Translations under genes and position numbers: made by a program
Shown here: piece after piece, positions 1 through 9,036 of the stretch
Numbering within the stretch: position 1 is the first letter of the stretch
Layout: each line of letters opens with the position of its first letter
Assembly (NCBI GenBank): GCA_050943595.1
Contig: JBMNPM010000001.1
Coordinates: forward strand, 184,234 to 248,233
Direction: 5' to 3'
DNA: 64,000 nt
From: JAXGXJ01 sp050943595
GTDB taxonomy: Bacteria > Actinomycetota > Thermoleophilia > RBG-16-64-13
Notes under the pieces: generated by a model
What the model saw: only the letters and a program-made list of their open reading frames with translations
Databases searched by the model: none
Told to the model about the DNA's origin: nothing

Positions 1-495
1 AAGATCGTTACGCAATGCCCCCACTGTTTCAACACCCTCAAGAACGAGTATCCACAGTTGGGTGGTGAGTTCGAAGTGCTTCACCACACGCAGTTCCTGT
101 CCGAACTTATTAGCTCAGGACGACTCGTTCTGGAGGAAGCCGTAGCGAGGCAGGTCGCGTATCACGATCCCTGCTATCTGGGGCGTTACAATGGGATTTT
201 CGATCAGCCGCGAGAGTTGATCAGGGCGGCCGGACACACTCTGGTGGAGACGCCTCGCCGTCGGCAGAAGGCATTCTGCTGTGGTGGGGGCGGCGGTCGC
301 ATGTGGCTCGAAGAGGACGAGGGGGAACGGATCAACAACGTGCGTAGTGATGAGGTTCTCAGCGTTTCTCCGGAGATTGCCGCCGTGGCGTGTCCGTACT
401 GCCTAACTATGCTCAGGGATGGTGTAGACGCACGAGAAGCCGGTGATCGGGTCAAGGTGATGGATATCGCCGAGATCCTCCAATCGGTCGACTGA
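1..495 (+). CDS. (Fe-S)-binding protein with CCG domain, 3' part
   Basis: Only the C-terminal 164 residues are in the window; the frame is open from base 1 and stops at 493-495. Two cysteine-rich CCG-type blocks can be seen: CPHC near the start, then HDPCYLG, CCGGGGG and CPYC in order. This arrangement is that of HdrD/GlpC/GlcF-type subunits, which bind a [4Fe-4S] cluster and pass electrons between a flavin dehydrogenase and a quinone or disulfide acceptor. The partner subunit would lie upstream, outside the window, so the substrate cannot be given. The next gene starts 8 bases after the stop. Confidence 0.85.
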   Translation, partial: KIVTQCPHCFNTLKNEYPQLGGEFEVLHHTQFLSELISSGRLVLEEAVARQVAYHDPCYLGRYNGIFDQPRELIRAAGHTLVETPRRRQKAFCCGGGGGRMWLEEDEGERINNVRSDEVLSVSPEIAAVACPYCLTMLRDGVDAREAGDRVKVMDIAEILQSVD

Positions 496-503
496 GCCTG
501 TCG

Positions 504-1409
504 ATGACCGGCACAGCTGCTCGGGCGAACGCCAATCGTCTCGCCGCCGTCGCACTATTCTTCTTGGCGCTGATCTGGGGCTACAACTGGGTGGTCATGA
601 AGATCGGCCTCGAGTACTCGCAGCCGTTCACCTTCTCCGCCTTGCGCACCTTCTTCGGAGCTATGGTGCTCTTCGTGATGTTGGTTGTGATGCGTCGTCC
701 CCTCCGTCCTCGAGCGCTGGGGCTCACCGCATTGCTCGGTCTGCTGCAGACCACCGGGTTCGTGGGGTTGCTGACCTGGGCGCTTCAAAATGGAGGAGCG
801 GGTAAGACCTCCGTCCTCACCTACACCATGCCTTTCTGGTTGTTGCTCATGGCCTGGGTGGTCTTGGGCGAGAGGCTGAAGAACTTCCAGTGGGTGGCAG
901 TGGGATGTGCGTTCGTTGGGCTGCTCCTGGTATTGAGGCCTTGGGATCTGCAGGGGGGGCTGAGTGAGCTCTTGGCCGTGGGCGGGGCGGTGTCGTGGGC
1001 GGCGGGTGCGGTGGTGGCTAAGATCCTGCACAAGAGGCACCAGGTAGATCTCCTGTCGCTGACCGCCTGGCAGATGTTGTTGGGGTCTCTTCCTCTCATA
1101 CTGGTGGCGGGGCTCACGTGGTCGGGTCCGCCGGTCTGGTCGGGGTCGCTCATCGTAGCTCTCCTCTACAACATATTCCTGGGCAACGCAGTCGCCTGGA
1201 TGCTCTGGATGTACATTCTCAACTCGCTCCCCGCGGGGACCGCCGGATTGGGTACTCTTCTCACTCCGGTCATAGGCGTGGCCTCAGCGTGGATCCAATT
1301 GGGAGAGCGGCCGGATTGGGCGGAGGGGCTGGGTATGGTGGCCATTGTAGGGGCGTTGGTGCTCATCACGGTGAGGGAGATTGTCGTAGGAGCCAGGGGG
1401 CGCGGCTGA
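504..1409 (+). CDS. EamA/DMT-family transporter
   Basis: 301 residues and about ten hydrophobic segments, the normal length and topology for a DMT-superfamily permease with two EamA repeats (roughly residues 15-145 and 158-290). The N-terminal FFLALIWGYNWVVMKIGL and the mid-protein WAAGAVVAKI are typical of the two repeat starts. Such proteins export amino acids or other small metabolites across the cytoplasmic membrane; the substrate cannot be read from sequence. ATG 504 follows the upstream stop by 8 bases, so it may be cotranscribed with the Fe-S protein. Confidence 0.88.
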   Translation: MTGTAARANANRLAAVALFFLALIWGYNWVVMKIGLEYSQPFTFSALRTFFGAMVLFVMLVVMRRPLRPRALGLTALLGLLQTTGFVGLLTWALQNGGAGKTSVLTYTMPFWLLLMAWVVLGERLKNFQWVAVGCAFVGLLLVLRPWDLQGGLSELLAVGGAVSWAAGAVVAKILHKRHQVDLLSLTAWQMLLGSLPLILVAGLTWSGPPVWSGSLIVALLYNIFLGNAVAWMLWMYILNSLPAGTAGLGTLLTPVIGVASAWIQLGERPDWAEGLGMVAIVGALVLITVREIVVGARGRG

Positions 1410-1734
1410 CCGACGACGCTCCCCGAATGACGGCTCAGACCCGGCTCACTAGGGCTCACTAGAAATAAGCCGGCGGATGAGGCTGTGCCTGCGGGAACAC
1501 ATATGGGCGCAGCTGAGCGTTGTCCTTGGTCGGTCGTGGCGGCCGGGCGGGTGAGCTTGTCAAAAGAAGCGTCAAGGCTGATACTTCAGGTCGATATAGA
1601 GGACGGGTCGATATAGGGGAAGCAGTGATGGCGCAGACCCGTGGAGGCCGGATAGGTGCCGGGTGTGGACCAGGGTGTCACGTAGTGGTCGATCTTGTCT
1701 CATTCGGTTCAGATTGATTTACAGGAGGCGCGTG
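1410..1734. other. Non-coding gap with two short duplications
   Basis: No convincing gene. It contains a perfect 10-bp tandem duplication (GGCTCACTAG at 1443-1452 and 1453-1462) and a second near-repeat (1590-1603 and 1607-1620). A 65-codon open frame at 1520-1717 has no protein-like composition and was not called. Confidence 0.6.
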
Positions 1735-3828
1735 ATGGCGGAGGATTCCGGACTGAAGAGTATTGAGAGACTCGCAGCCAACAGGAATATCGAGGGGCTG
1801 ATCCATGCGCTGGGTTACCAGAGAAAGTGGCGCGTACGTACGGCGGCCGCGGGAGTGCTGGGTGAGCTTGGCGATCCATTGGCAGTCGAGCCCCTGATCG
1901 CCATTCTCCACGACGATGATGAGAATGTGCGCTGGCGTGCGGCGAGATCGCTCGGCCAGATCGGCGACGTTCGGGCTGTGGAACCTCTCATCGGTGCCCT
2001 TGAAGACGAAGACTTCAACGTTCGTACGGCCGCCGTGGGCTCGCTCGGCCAGATCGGTGACGTTCGGGCCTTGGATCACATCATTGCCGCACTGAAGGAC
2101 ACGGATGGCAACGTACGCTGGCGGGCGGCTGCGTCCCTGGGTCAGATGGGCGACGTCCGGGCCATTGAGCCGCTGGTTGCCACGCTCAAAGACCAATGGC
2201 ATGTGCGCCAAGGTGTCGCCGATGCATTGGCTCTGTTGGGTGCTCCGGCAGTGGAGCCGCTCATGGCTGCCATTACCGACCGTCGTTGGCGCGTGCGCCA
2301 AGGTGCCGCTCGGGCGCTGGGCCTTATAGGCGATGCTCGGTCTGTCGAGCTGCTGATCGCAGCTATGGCCGACCGGGAGGAAGACGTGATGACGGCCGCC
2401 ATGGAGGCGCTGGGCCTCATAGGCGATGCCCGGGCTGTGGAGCCCCTTGTGGCGGTGCTCCAGGATCAGAGGGAAGATGTGCGCCAGGCGGCGATTGTTG
2501 CGCTGGGCCTCATAGGCGATGCCCGGGCTGTAGAAGCCCTTGTACCGCTTTTGGGTGATAGTGACACCTGGGTTCGTAGGGCTACAGCTGAGGCACTGGG
2601 CAGGCTGGGCGACGCCCGCGCCGTGGAGGCTCTCCTTCCTCTTCTTGAGGATGAGGATCGAGTCGTGCGCCGTACGACTGCTGAGGCTCTGGGTAAGCTG
2701 GGGGATGTCCGAGCCCTGGATCCGCTTCTGAGTGCCCTCGTCGAGTCGGACTGGAATGTGCGTCAGATCGCTGCTGAAGCCTTGGGTTATCTGGGTGACC
2801 CCCGGGCCATCGAACCCCTGACACTGGCCCTGGGCGAGACAGATGGGAGGGCACGTCAAGGTGCTGCTGAGGCCCTGGGGCGGATTGGTGTTCCGGCCAT
2901 AGAGTCCCTCGTAGCCTCTCTAGAGAACGAGAAGTGGATCGTCCGCCAGGCTGCAGCAATAGGGCTCGGTTTGGTCGGCGACGCTCCTCAGGCTGTAGAG
3001 TCGCTTGTCGTGGCGCTCAAGGACATGGAGAGTGGTGTTCGTGAGGCGGTCGCCTCGGCCTTGGGCCGCATTGGGGACACCCAGGTTGTGGCGCCACTTG
3101 TCGCTGCTCTTGAGGATGAGGATAGAGTGGTGCGCAGAGCCGCTGTTGAGGCATTGGATGAACTGGGTTTCCGGCCTGACAGCGGTGGGGAGGGGGCTGC
3201 ATATTGGCTGGCCCGCTGTGAGTGGGGCGAATGTGCCAAGATCGGCCCGGCCGCTGTTGACGCTTTGGCGGTTGCGCTCAAGGATCGCGATAAAGAGGCA
3301 CGGATGTCTGCCGCAGCGGCTCTGGGAGAGATAGGCGACGCGCGTGCCGTCGAGCCTCTGCAGGCCGTTCTCGAGGACCTCAGAGAAGACGTACGGAGGA
3401 CCGCAGCGGAGGCGCTCGACAAGATCGGTTGGGTTCCGGACGAGAGTGAAGCTGCCGCCGCCTATTGGATGGCGAAGATGCGCTGGGATGAGTGTGCCGC
3501 GGTCGGTGCTCCCGGCATCAGGCCCCTTATGGCGGCCCTCAGACAGGATGAGGATGGTCGTCTAAGCCGTCGTGCTTCTGAGACGCTGGGTCGCGTCGGC
3601 GCCCCCGCCTTCGAGCCTCTTGTCGAAGCCCTCGAAGATGGGCATGGGTTTGTCCGCAGAGGTGCAGCGCGGGCCTTGGTGGCCATGTATGAGGCCGGGG
3701 GGCTCAATGAGGCGCAGAAGGCCAAGCTGCTTGCGCAACGCAAGAGCATCACTCGGACACATCACGATCAAGAGAGTGTTTACGGCGGTCACGTCGACGT
3801 GGGCATCGGTGTCGATTTCCCTGCCTGA
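1735..3828 (+). CDS. HEAT-repeat (PBS lyase-type) scaffold protein
   Basis: 697 residues built almost entirely of about 20 tandem HEAT repeats of about 31 residues (pattern VEPLIAAL.D.D..VR..AA.ALG.IGD.RA), the family also seen in phycobilisome lyase-like proteins. Two degenerate units carry an insertion ending AAYWLA/AAYWMA with a W-x-E-C segment (about residues 488-500 and 575-590). The ATG at 1735 is preferred over the upstream in-frame start at 1663 because GGAGG lies 8-12 bases before it. Such alpha-solenoids bind proteins or peptides; no catalytic residues are expected. The 3' end overlaps the start of the radical SAM gene, so the two are probably translated together and may act together. 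Confidence 0.85.
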   Translation: MAEDSGLKSIERLAANRNIEGLIHALGYQRKWRVRTAAAGVLGELGDPLAVEPLIAILHDDDENVRWRAARSLGQIGDVRAVEPLIGALEDEDFNVRTAAVGSLGQIGDVRALDHIIAALKDTDGNVRWRAAASLGQMGDVRAIEPLVATLKDQWHVRQGVADALALLGAPAVEPLMAAITDRRWRVRQGAARALGLIGDARSVELLIAAMADREEDVMTAAMEALGLIGDARAVEPLVAVLQDQREDVRQAAIVALGLIGDARAVEALVPLLGDSDTWVRRATAEALGRLGDARAVEALLPLLEDEDRVVRRTTAEALGKLGDVRALDPLLSALVESDWNVRQIAAEALGYLGDPRAIEPLTLALGETDGRARQGAAEALGRIGVPAIESLVASLENEKWIVRQAAAIGLGLVGDAPQAVESLVVALKDMESGVREAVASALGRIGDTQVVAPLVAALEDEDRVVRRAAVEALDELGFRPDSGGEGAAYWLARCEWGECAKIGPAAVDALAVALKDRDKEARMSAAAALGEIGDARAVEPLQAVLEDLREDVRRTAAEALDKIGWVPDESEAAAAYWMAKMRWDECAAVGAPGIRPLMAALRQDEDGRLSRRASETLGRVGAPAFEPLVEALEDGHGFVRRGAARALVAMYEAGGLNEAQKAKLLAQRKSITRTHHDQESVYGGHVDVGIGVDFPA

Positions 3829-5134
3829 TTCCGCTTTTCACCACCTCCCTGCACCGGGTCGGGTTTTGCTCGACCCGGTGCAGGGAGGTGGGTTCCATGA
3901 CTACTTGATGCTCATCCCATCGGCGGCCTGTCCGGCCGAGTGCGCCTACTGCTTCGGCCCTCATGTTGACGAGGCCATGATGAGCCGTGAGACTCTCGAG
4001 GCGGTCGTGGCGTGGCAGCGGACGCTACGTGGTGGCTCCTACGGATGCGGCGCTGCTGAGCCTGCTGATTCCGAAGAAAGCGTGTTGAACGTCGCCTTCC
4101 ATGGTGGCGAGCCCTTGGTTCCCGGTATAGCCTTCTATCGTATGGCGTTGCCTCTTCTGCGCGAGGGTCTGGCGCCTCGGCGTGTACGTTTCAGCATCCA
4201 GAGTAACCTCTGGTTGCTCACGGACGAGCTGGCCGGACTCTTGTGTGAGTACGGTGTCCGCGTCGGTACGAGCCTCGATGGTCCCGAGGCCATCAACGAT
4301 GCTCAGCGTGGCAGGGGCTATTTCTCTCGGACAATGGCCGGCATTGAGCGGGCGCGTGCTCACGGTCTCAGGGTGGGTGTCATCTGCACGTTGACCGCAC
4401 AGTCCGCGCCTCATGCCGGTGAGATCTTTGATTTCTTTCTGGAGGCTGGGCTCGACTTCAGTATCCATGCGGCCCTCCCCTCGCTTCGTCACCCGGAGGT
4501 GGACTATTGGCAGGTCACGCCTGAGGCGCACGGTGAGTTGCTGGTCACTCTACTCGACCGCTATATAGAGGAATCGGCGCAGATCCGCATAGGTACGCTC
4601 GACTCCATGGTGCAGAGCGTGTCCGCTGGTCGTGGAGGCATTTGCACATTCACCGACTGCTTGGGAGGCTACCTCGCGGTGGGCCCCGACGGCGCGATCT
4701 ACCCCTGCCAGCGCTTTGTGGGGATGGAGGAATATCGACTGGGAGAGGTGAAGGCTCTGCCCGGCATGGCGGAATTGCGTGCGTCGCCGGTTTGGCGACA
4801 GTTCCAGGCTCGTCAACAGGCCGTGGAGAATGAGTGTGCCGACTGTGCGTATCTCGCTTTTTGCAGAGGAGGTTGTCCCTACAATGCCGCTGTGTATGGG
4901 CACCTGGAGAAGCGCGATCCGCACTGCACTGCGTACCGGCGGCTGTTTGCCCACATCACCGAACGCGCGTTGGCTGAGGTGTTTGCTCCCGACAATATCG
5001 ACGCCATTGTCTGCGGTTCGGATAAGGAGTATGGACTGCTGCGGCGAGGACGCCTGCTTTCACTCATGCGCGAGGGGCGCCATCCGTCGGATGCCGGGGC
5101 GTGTGCGGTCGCCCAGGGTGCACGCCGCGGATGA
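3809..5134 (+). CDS. SPASM-domain radical SAM enzyme (peptide/protein maturase type)
   Basis: A radical SAM core with the CxxxCxxC motif (CPAECAYC, about residue 38) followed by FGPH, then a substrate half with FHGGEP and a C-terminal SPASM region. The SPASM cysteines are in CTFTDC, YPCQR, CADC, FCRGGCPYN and HC. Enzymes of this architecture (anSME and ribosomal-peptide maturases) modify protein or peptide side chains using auxiliary [4Fe-4S] clusters. The frame is open further upstream inside the HEAT gene; GTG 3809 gives about 441 residues, the family's usual size, and overlaps the HEAT stop by about 20 bases. No Cys-rich precursor peptide was seen next to it, so the target is unknown. Confidence 0.83.
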   Translation: MSISLPDSAFHHLPAPGRVLLDPVQGGGFHDYLMLIPSAACPAECAYCFGPHVDEAMMSRETLEAVVAWQRTLRGGSYGCGAAEPADSEESVLNVAFHGGEPLVPGIAFYRMALPLLREGLAPRRVRFSIQSNLWLLTDELAGLLCEYGVRVGTSLDGPEAINDAQRGRGYFSRTMAGIERARAHGLRVGVICTLTAQSAPHAGEIFDFFLEAGLDFSIHAALPSLRHPEVDYWQVTPEAHGELLVTLLDRYIEESAQIRIGTLDSMVQSVSAGRGGICTFTDCLGGYLAVGPDGAIYPCQRFVGMEEYRLGEVKALPGMAELRASPVWRQFQARQQAVENECADCAYLAFCRGGCPYNAAVYGHLEKRDPHCTAYRRLFAHITERALAEVFAPDNIDAIVCGSDKEYGLLRRGRLLSLMREGRHPSDAGACAVAQGARRG

Positions 5135-5139
5135 GGTAG

Positions 5140-5271
5140 CTTTCGACAGAGGGGACACTACTCTACGCCTACGCCCGCCTGGGACAGATTGTCTGCCGGA
5201 AGATTCAGGACTTTGTCCAGCCGACCATCGCAGCCATCGACGGGCTTGTTCTGGGTGCATGCTGTGAGTTG
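5140..5271 (+). pseudogene. Crotonase (enoyl-CoA hydratase/isomerase) fragment
   Basis: In the + frame after the stop at 5137-5139 the translation reads YARLGQ..CRKIQDF, then QPTIAAIDGLVLGACCELAL and TCD. This is the core of the crotonase fold: the PxIAAIDG oxyanion-hole strand, the GxxCELAL helix start and the cytosolic D. Homology stops after TCD, where LRIA would be expected, and there is no start codon. About 45 residues of a normal 260 remain, so this is a relic between the radical SAM gene and glnA. Confidence 0.65.
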
Positions 5272-5323
5272 GCTCTAACCTGCGACCGGCCCAGACTGTC
5301 GCCGGCAGAGGTCCGGCAGCCTG

Positions 5324-6655
5324 CTAAAGGACGGAGAGGTAGTGGTCTATCTCAAAGGGGGTGACCACGCTTTTGTACTGGTTCCACTCCGCCCACTTGT
5401 TGCGGACGAGATAGTCGCACACATGATCGCCTAGAGCCTCGCGGACGAAGCTCGACTTCTCGAACTCCTTGATGGCCTGATAGAGATCTTCCGGTAGTGA
5501 GTCGATACCGGCGGCATCACGCTCCGCGTCGGTCATCTCATAGATGTTATTGCTGGCCTCGGGCGGTAGGTCCATGCCCTTCTCGATACCGTCGAGGCCG
5601 GCGGCCAGCATAGCGGCGAAGGCTAAGTAGGGGTTGCAGGCCGGGTCGGGGTTGCGTAGTTCCACGCGGGTCGCGTTCTCTTTGCCCGGCTTGTAGAGAG
5701 GCACCCGGACCATCGCCGAGCGGTTGCGGCGCGACCAGCAGATGTACACGGGAGCTTCGTAGCCTGGCACCAGGCGTTTGTAGGAGTTGACCCACTGATT
5801 GGTCACCAGCGCAATCTCTTTGACGTGGGCCAGTAGTCCGGCTACGTATGATCTGCCCACTTTAGAGAGGTTGTGCTCGTCGCTCGCGTCGAAGAAGGCG
5901 TTGCGGTCGCCCGTGAAGAGGGACTGGTGGACATGCATCCCCGACCCATTTACGCCGAAGATGGGTTTGGGCATAAATGTGGCATAGACGCCTTGGGACC
6001 GCGCCACTTCCTTGACCGTGAGGCGGTAGGTCATGACGTTATCGGCCATGGTGGTCACGTCTTTGTATCGCAGGTCGATCTCGTGCTGGGAGGGGGCCAC
6101 CTCGTGGTGGGCGTATTCCACTTGGATACCCAGCGCATGGAGGGCGTTGATGGTCTCGCGCCTGAGGTCGCCGCCGGCATCGAGGGTGGTGAGGTCGAAG
6201 TATCCGCCCTGATCAAGGACCTCGGTGCCGAGGTTGTCTTTGAAGTAGAAGTATTCCAACTCCGGCCCTACGTTCATGGTGTAGCCCATGCTCGCCGCTT
6301 TAGTGACTACCTTTTTTAGAACAGTACGTGGATCGCCATCGTACGGTTCGCCGTTGGGAGTACGAATGTCGCAGAACATGCGGGCGGTTCGACCACCTCC
6401 CTCACCCCAAGGGAGTACGCGGAAGGTGGTCGGGTCGGGCCAGGCCACCATGTCGGACTCTTCAATGCGGGCGAAACCCTCGATCGAGGAGCCGTCAAAG
6501 CCCATGCCCTCCTTAAAGGCCGTTTCCAGTTCGGCTCGGGTAATGGCAAAACTCTTGAGGAAGCCGAGTACATCGGTAAACCACAAGCGGATAAACTCGA
6601 TCTGCCGTTCCTCGACCTCACGAAAAACGTCCTCCCTAGTGAGTTGCTCCCCCAT
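5324..6655 (-). CDS. glnA: Glutamine synthetase, type I (GSI-alpha)
   Basis: Makes glutamine from glutamate, ammonia and ATP in the cytosol. From ATG 6655 the protein is 443 residues, matching the GSI-alpha length; the start is chosen because AAAGGAA lies just upstream, although in-frame starts exist at 6685 and 6703. Recognisable blocks are GFDGSSIEGF, GPELEYFYF, GSGMHVHQS and NRSAMVRVP. The region that carries the adenylylated tyrosine in GSI-beta lacks NLYDLPP and instead reads NNIYEMTDAER, so regulation by adenylylation is not expected. It is monocistronic, convergent with the radical SAM gene, with half a MITE-like element 70 bases upstream. Confidence 0.96.
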   Translation of the reverse strand: MGEQLTREDVFREVEERQIEFIRLWFTDVLGFLKSFAITRAELETAFKEGMGFDGSSIEGFARIEESDMVAWPDPTTFRVLPWGEGGGRTARMFCDIRTPNGEPYDGDPRTVLKKVVTKAASMGYTMNVGPELEYFYFKDNLGTEVLDQGGYFDLTTLDAGGDLRRETINALHALGIQVEYAHHEVAPSQHEIDLRYKDVTTMADNVMTYRLTVKEVARSQGVYATFMPKPIFGVNGSGMHVHQSLFTGDRNAFFDASDEHNLSKVGRSYVAGLLAHVKEIALVTNQWVNSYKRLVPGYEAPVYICWSRRNRSAMVRVPLYKPGKENATRVELRNPDPACNPYLAFAAMLAAGLDGIEKGMDLPPEASNNIYEMTDAERDAAGIDSLPEDLYQAIKEFEKSSFVREALGDHVCDYLVRNKWAEWNQYKSVVTPFEIDHYLSVL

Positions 6656-6727
6656 CAGCTGTTCCTTTCCAGACGGCGCAGTCATGAACGCCGGTTGATT
6701 CAAAGATCTGTGCTTGGCGCCGGCTTA

Positions 6728-6803
6728 CTATTCGCGCGACCGATGACGTACCAGCGTGTCGCTCGGCGTGTTCCGGCGGCCGGGGCTTCGTTTTTCAGCG
6801 GCC
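6728..6803 (-). repeat. MITE-like palindromic element, half copy
   Basis: Read on the minus strand this starts GGCCGCTGAAAAACGAAG and follows the left half of the complete copies at 14153-14310 and about 57941-58096 through the GGCCGCC, GTACGTCATCGGTCG and GCGCGAATAG blocks. It ends abruptly at the central palindrome. It lies upstream of glnA. Confidence 0.75.
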
Positions 6804-7085
6804 TCCCGGCCGGCGACAGCGGTATCCGTGGCGGTCTGGGCCCAGCGCATACGGACGGCTGTCGGCCATCAAATTAGCACAGCGGCTCATCTTCAGGCGC
6901 GAATGTGGAGCCGGCGAACGATGATAATAGAGGAATACGACTTGACGTAACGAACATACGATGGTTTGATTACTGCGTCAGTGCACTCAGCCGATGGATC
7001 CAGCCGACGGATCCTGTCCAGCGGTGACTGCGCCGATAGCTCTGTTTGACAACGCGCTCCACATGCGCGCCCGGTCGAGGTGATC
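6804..7085. other. Intergenic region upstream of glnA and the 7086 gene
   Basis: No gene recognised between the half MITE and the small gene at 7086. AT-rich stretches around 6920-6965 could hold promoters in either direction, but no clean -35/-10 pair is visible. Confidence 0.4.
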
Positions 7086-7388
7086 ATGATCGATGTAAGT
7101 AAGGAAGAGGCAGAAAGCCTCGCCACGCAGCACGTGGGGGGTACCAGGTATAGGTGCCGCGGCTTTGAGGGGATTGTAAAGGCCGTGATGTTCGGTGACC
7201 AACGCAGCGAGTTCAAACTTGAGACCACCCGCGTGTGTGATGATGGGACCTCCGAACCGCGGACTTTCACAGCTACATTCGGCATTGCTATAGATGACCT
7301 GCGCAGTTGGTGTGCCGAGCACCACGGGTGCTCCAAGGACGAGATTGTCCTGTGGATCGATGAGCAGCCGGCCCGCACTTCCCGCTGA
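7086..7388 (+). CDS. Small hypothetical protein
   Basis: 100 residues from ATG 7086, with CGAGGTG as a possible ribosome site; GTG 7080 is an alternative. The composition is protein-like: charged N-terminus (SKEEAESLATQHVGG), a middle with alternating hydrophobic residues (KLETTRVCDDG, FTATFGIAIDDL) and three cysteines. No family is recognised and there is no signal peptide or membrane segment. It stands alone between divergent glnA and the MFS gene. Confidence 0.5.
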   Translation: MIDVSKEEAESLATQHVGGTRYRCRGFEGIVKAVMFGDQRSEFKLETTRVCDDGTSEPRTFTATFGIAIDDLRSWCAEHHGCSKDEIVLWIDEQPARTSR

Positions 7389-7532
7389 AGCTCGCTACCG
7401 CTTCGCGTAGCATATATCTGATATCTGCGCGCCTCTTTCCGAGCGGGTTTCTGCGGCATCCAGTCCGATCTAGCTACCAATTGCCAATAATGGTACGTTG
7501 GCGGGCGTCTTGTTGAAACAGGCCCTTCGGAA

Positions 7533-8957
7533 ATGCTGTTGACTATGGGCACACCAGGAACCGGCCAACCTCGCGACCTCGGTTATCGCCGAGGCCTGGT
7601 TTTGCTGGTCGCTACACTGGGCGGGTTCCTCGTCACCTTCATGTCGTCGGCCATCAATATCGCCCTCCCCTTGATCGAAGGAGAGTTCCACACCTCTGCG
7701 GTGATGCTTGGCTGGATTTCTCTCGCCTACACTCTCGTTGCGGGCGCGATTCTGCTGCCGTCGGGACGCTTGGCCGATGTGTATGGCGTGATGCGGGTGT
7801 TCCTGTGGGGGACGGGGATCTTCGCGGTGGTTTCCTTTGCGAGCGCCTTCGCCCCCTCGGCGGGCATACTCGTAGTATTACGGGCGATACACGGGATCTC
7901 CCTGGGCATCGGCTGGGCGACCGGCACGGCTTTGGTTATCCATGCGTACCCACAGGAATCGCGGGGTAGAGCTCTGGGCATCAATGTGGCCGGAATCTAT
8001 CTCGGTCTCACTCTTGGCCCCGTACTCGGCGGTCTCATCATCCACAATCTCGGTTGGCGCAGCCTCTTCCTGGTAGTGGGTGCTCTGGGGCTGGTGAACT
8101 TCGTGGCCACGTTTTGGAAGCTGCGCACGTTCGATTTGCGGTACGACAAGGTGGGGCGTTTCGATATCATCGGGTCGGTGGTCTACGCAGTGGGGCTTAC
8201 TGCTCTCTTGCTTGGGCTATCGCTGCTGCCTGACGCCATGGGGATGGTTCTCGTTGTGATTGCCGTTGTGGGCCTGGTGGGCTTCGTATGGTGGGAGACG
8301 CGGGCAGCCGACCCCATCTTGCGCATAGACCTTTTCCGGCGCAACCGCGTGTATGCTTTCGCGAATGCGGCGGCGTTCATCAACTATGCTGCTACCTTCG
8401 CTATGGTCTTCCTTCTCAGCCTCTATCTGCAGTACAACCGGGGGCTCAACGCCCAGACGGCCGGTTTTATACTGGTGGCGGGCACTTTCGTACAATCGAT
8501 TTTTTCGCCTATGGCCGGTCGCCTGGCGGACCGGTTCCAGGCCAGGTACGTCGCTTCGACAGGGGCGGGGGTGTGTGTACTGGGCCTGCTGGGGCTCTGC
8601 TTCTTAGGTGCGACAACCTCCTACCGGTACATCATTCTGGTCACCTGTGTCTTGGGTCTAGGCTTTGCGCTTTTCGCCGTTCCCAACACACATACTGTGA
8701 TGGGCAGCGTTGAGAAACGGCAGTTGGGTACGGCGTCGGCCGTTCTCGGCATGATGCGCCTTACGGGGCAGAACTTCAGCATGGGTTTGGCTACGCTTTT
8801 GTTGGCTACGCAGGTGGGCAGGCAGGCTATTGAGCCGGCCGACTACCCGCGGGTGCTGACCAGTGTGCAGATCAGCTTCGTGATCTTCACTGTGTTGTGC
8901 ACTATAGGAATGGCCTGCTCGTTGGTGGGCCCGCGGCGCGCCTCGTCTCCTGACTGA
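7533..8957 (+). CDS. MFS drug exporter, 14-TM (EmrB/QacA-like)
   Basis: 474 residues with about 14 hydrophobic helices. The first helices read LVATLGGFLVTFMSSAINIALPLI, typical of the DHA2 family, followed by the motif A-like loop GRLADVYG and motif C-like GPVLGGLI in TM5. Such proteins export lipophilic drugs or fatty-acid-like compounds by proton antiport. ATG 7533 is used; ATG 7545 is possible, and neither has a strong ribosome site. It ends close to, and convergent with, a second MFS exporter. Confidence 0.88.
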   Translation: MLLTMGTPGTGQPRDLGYRRGLVLLVATLGGFLVTFMSSAINIALPLIEGEFHTSAVMLGWISLAYTLVAGAILLPSGRLADVYGVMRVFLWGTGIFAVVSFASAFAPSAGILVVLRAIHGISLGIGWATGTALVIHAYPQESRGRALGINVAGIYLGLTLGPVLGGLIIHNLGWRSLFLVVGALGLVNFVATFWKLRTFDLRYDKVGRFDIIGSVVYAVGLTALLLGLSLLPDAMGMVLVVIAVVGLVGFVWWETRAADPILRIDLFRRNRVYAFANAAAFINYAATFAMVFLLSLYLQYNRGLNAQTAGFILVAGTFVQSIFSPMAGRLADRFQARYVASTGAGVCVLGLLGLCFLGATTSYRYIILVTCVLGLGFALFAVPNTHTVMGSVEKRQLGTASAVLGMMRLTGQNFSMGLATLLLATQVGRQAIEPADYPRVLTSVQISFVIFTVLCTIGMACSLVGPRRASSPD

Positions 8958-9036
8958 TCTGGTATGGCTGCCGTGGTTTGGGTGTCGGCGACCCTTGGGG
9001 GGGCCTCTCTTCACGACAGCCGGCGGCCGTCGGTGT

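Noticed and set aside
1520..1717. 65-codon + frame
   Set aside because: Gly/Arg-rich, no ribosome site, includes an intergenic duplication.
1678..2859. 393-codon minus-strand frame
   Set aside because: A mirror of the HEAT repeats; periodic only because the sense strand is repetitive.
1735..3828. Possible CRISPR or satellite array
   Set aside because: The about 93-bp periodicity is coding (HEAT units), with changes mostly at third positions and no constant spacer/repeat pattern.
6893..7552. 219-codon minus-strand frame
   Set aside because: Low protein-like character, overlaps the better 7086 gene and the start of the MFS gene, and has no ribosome site.
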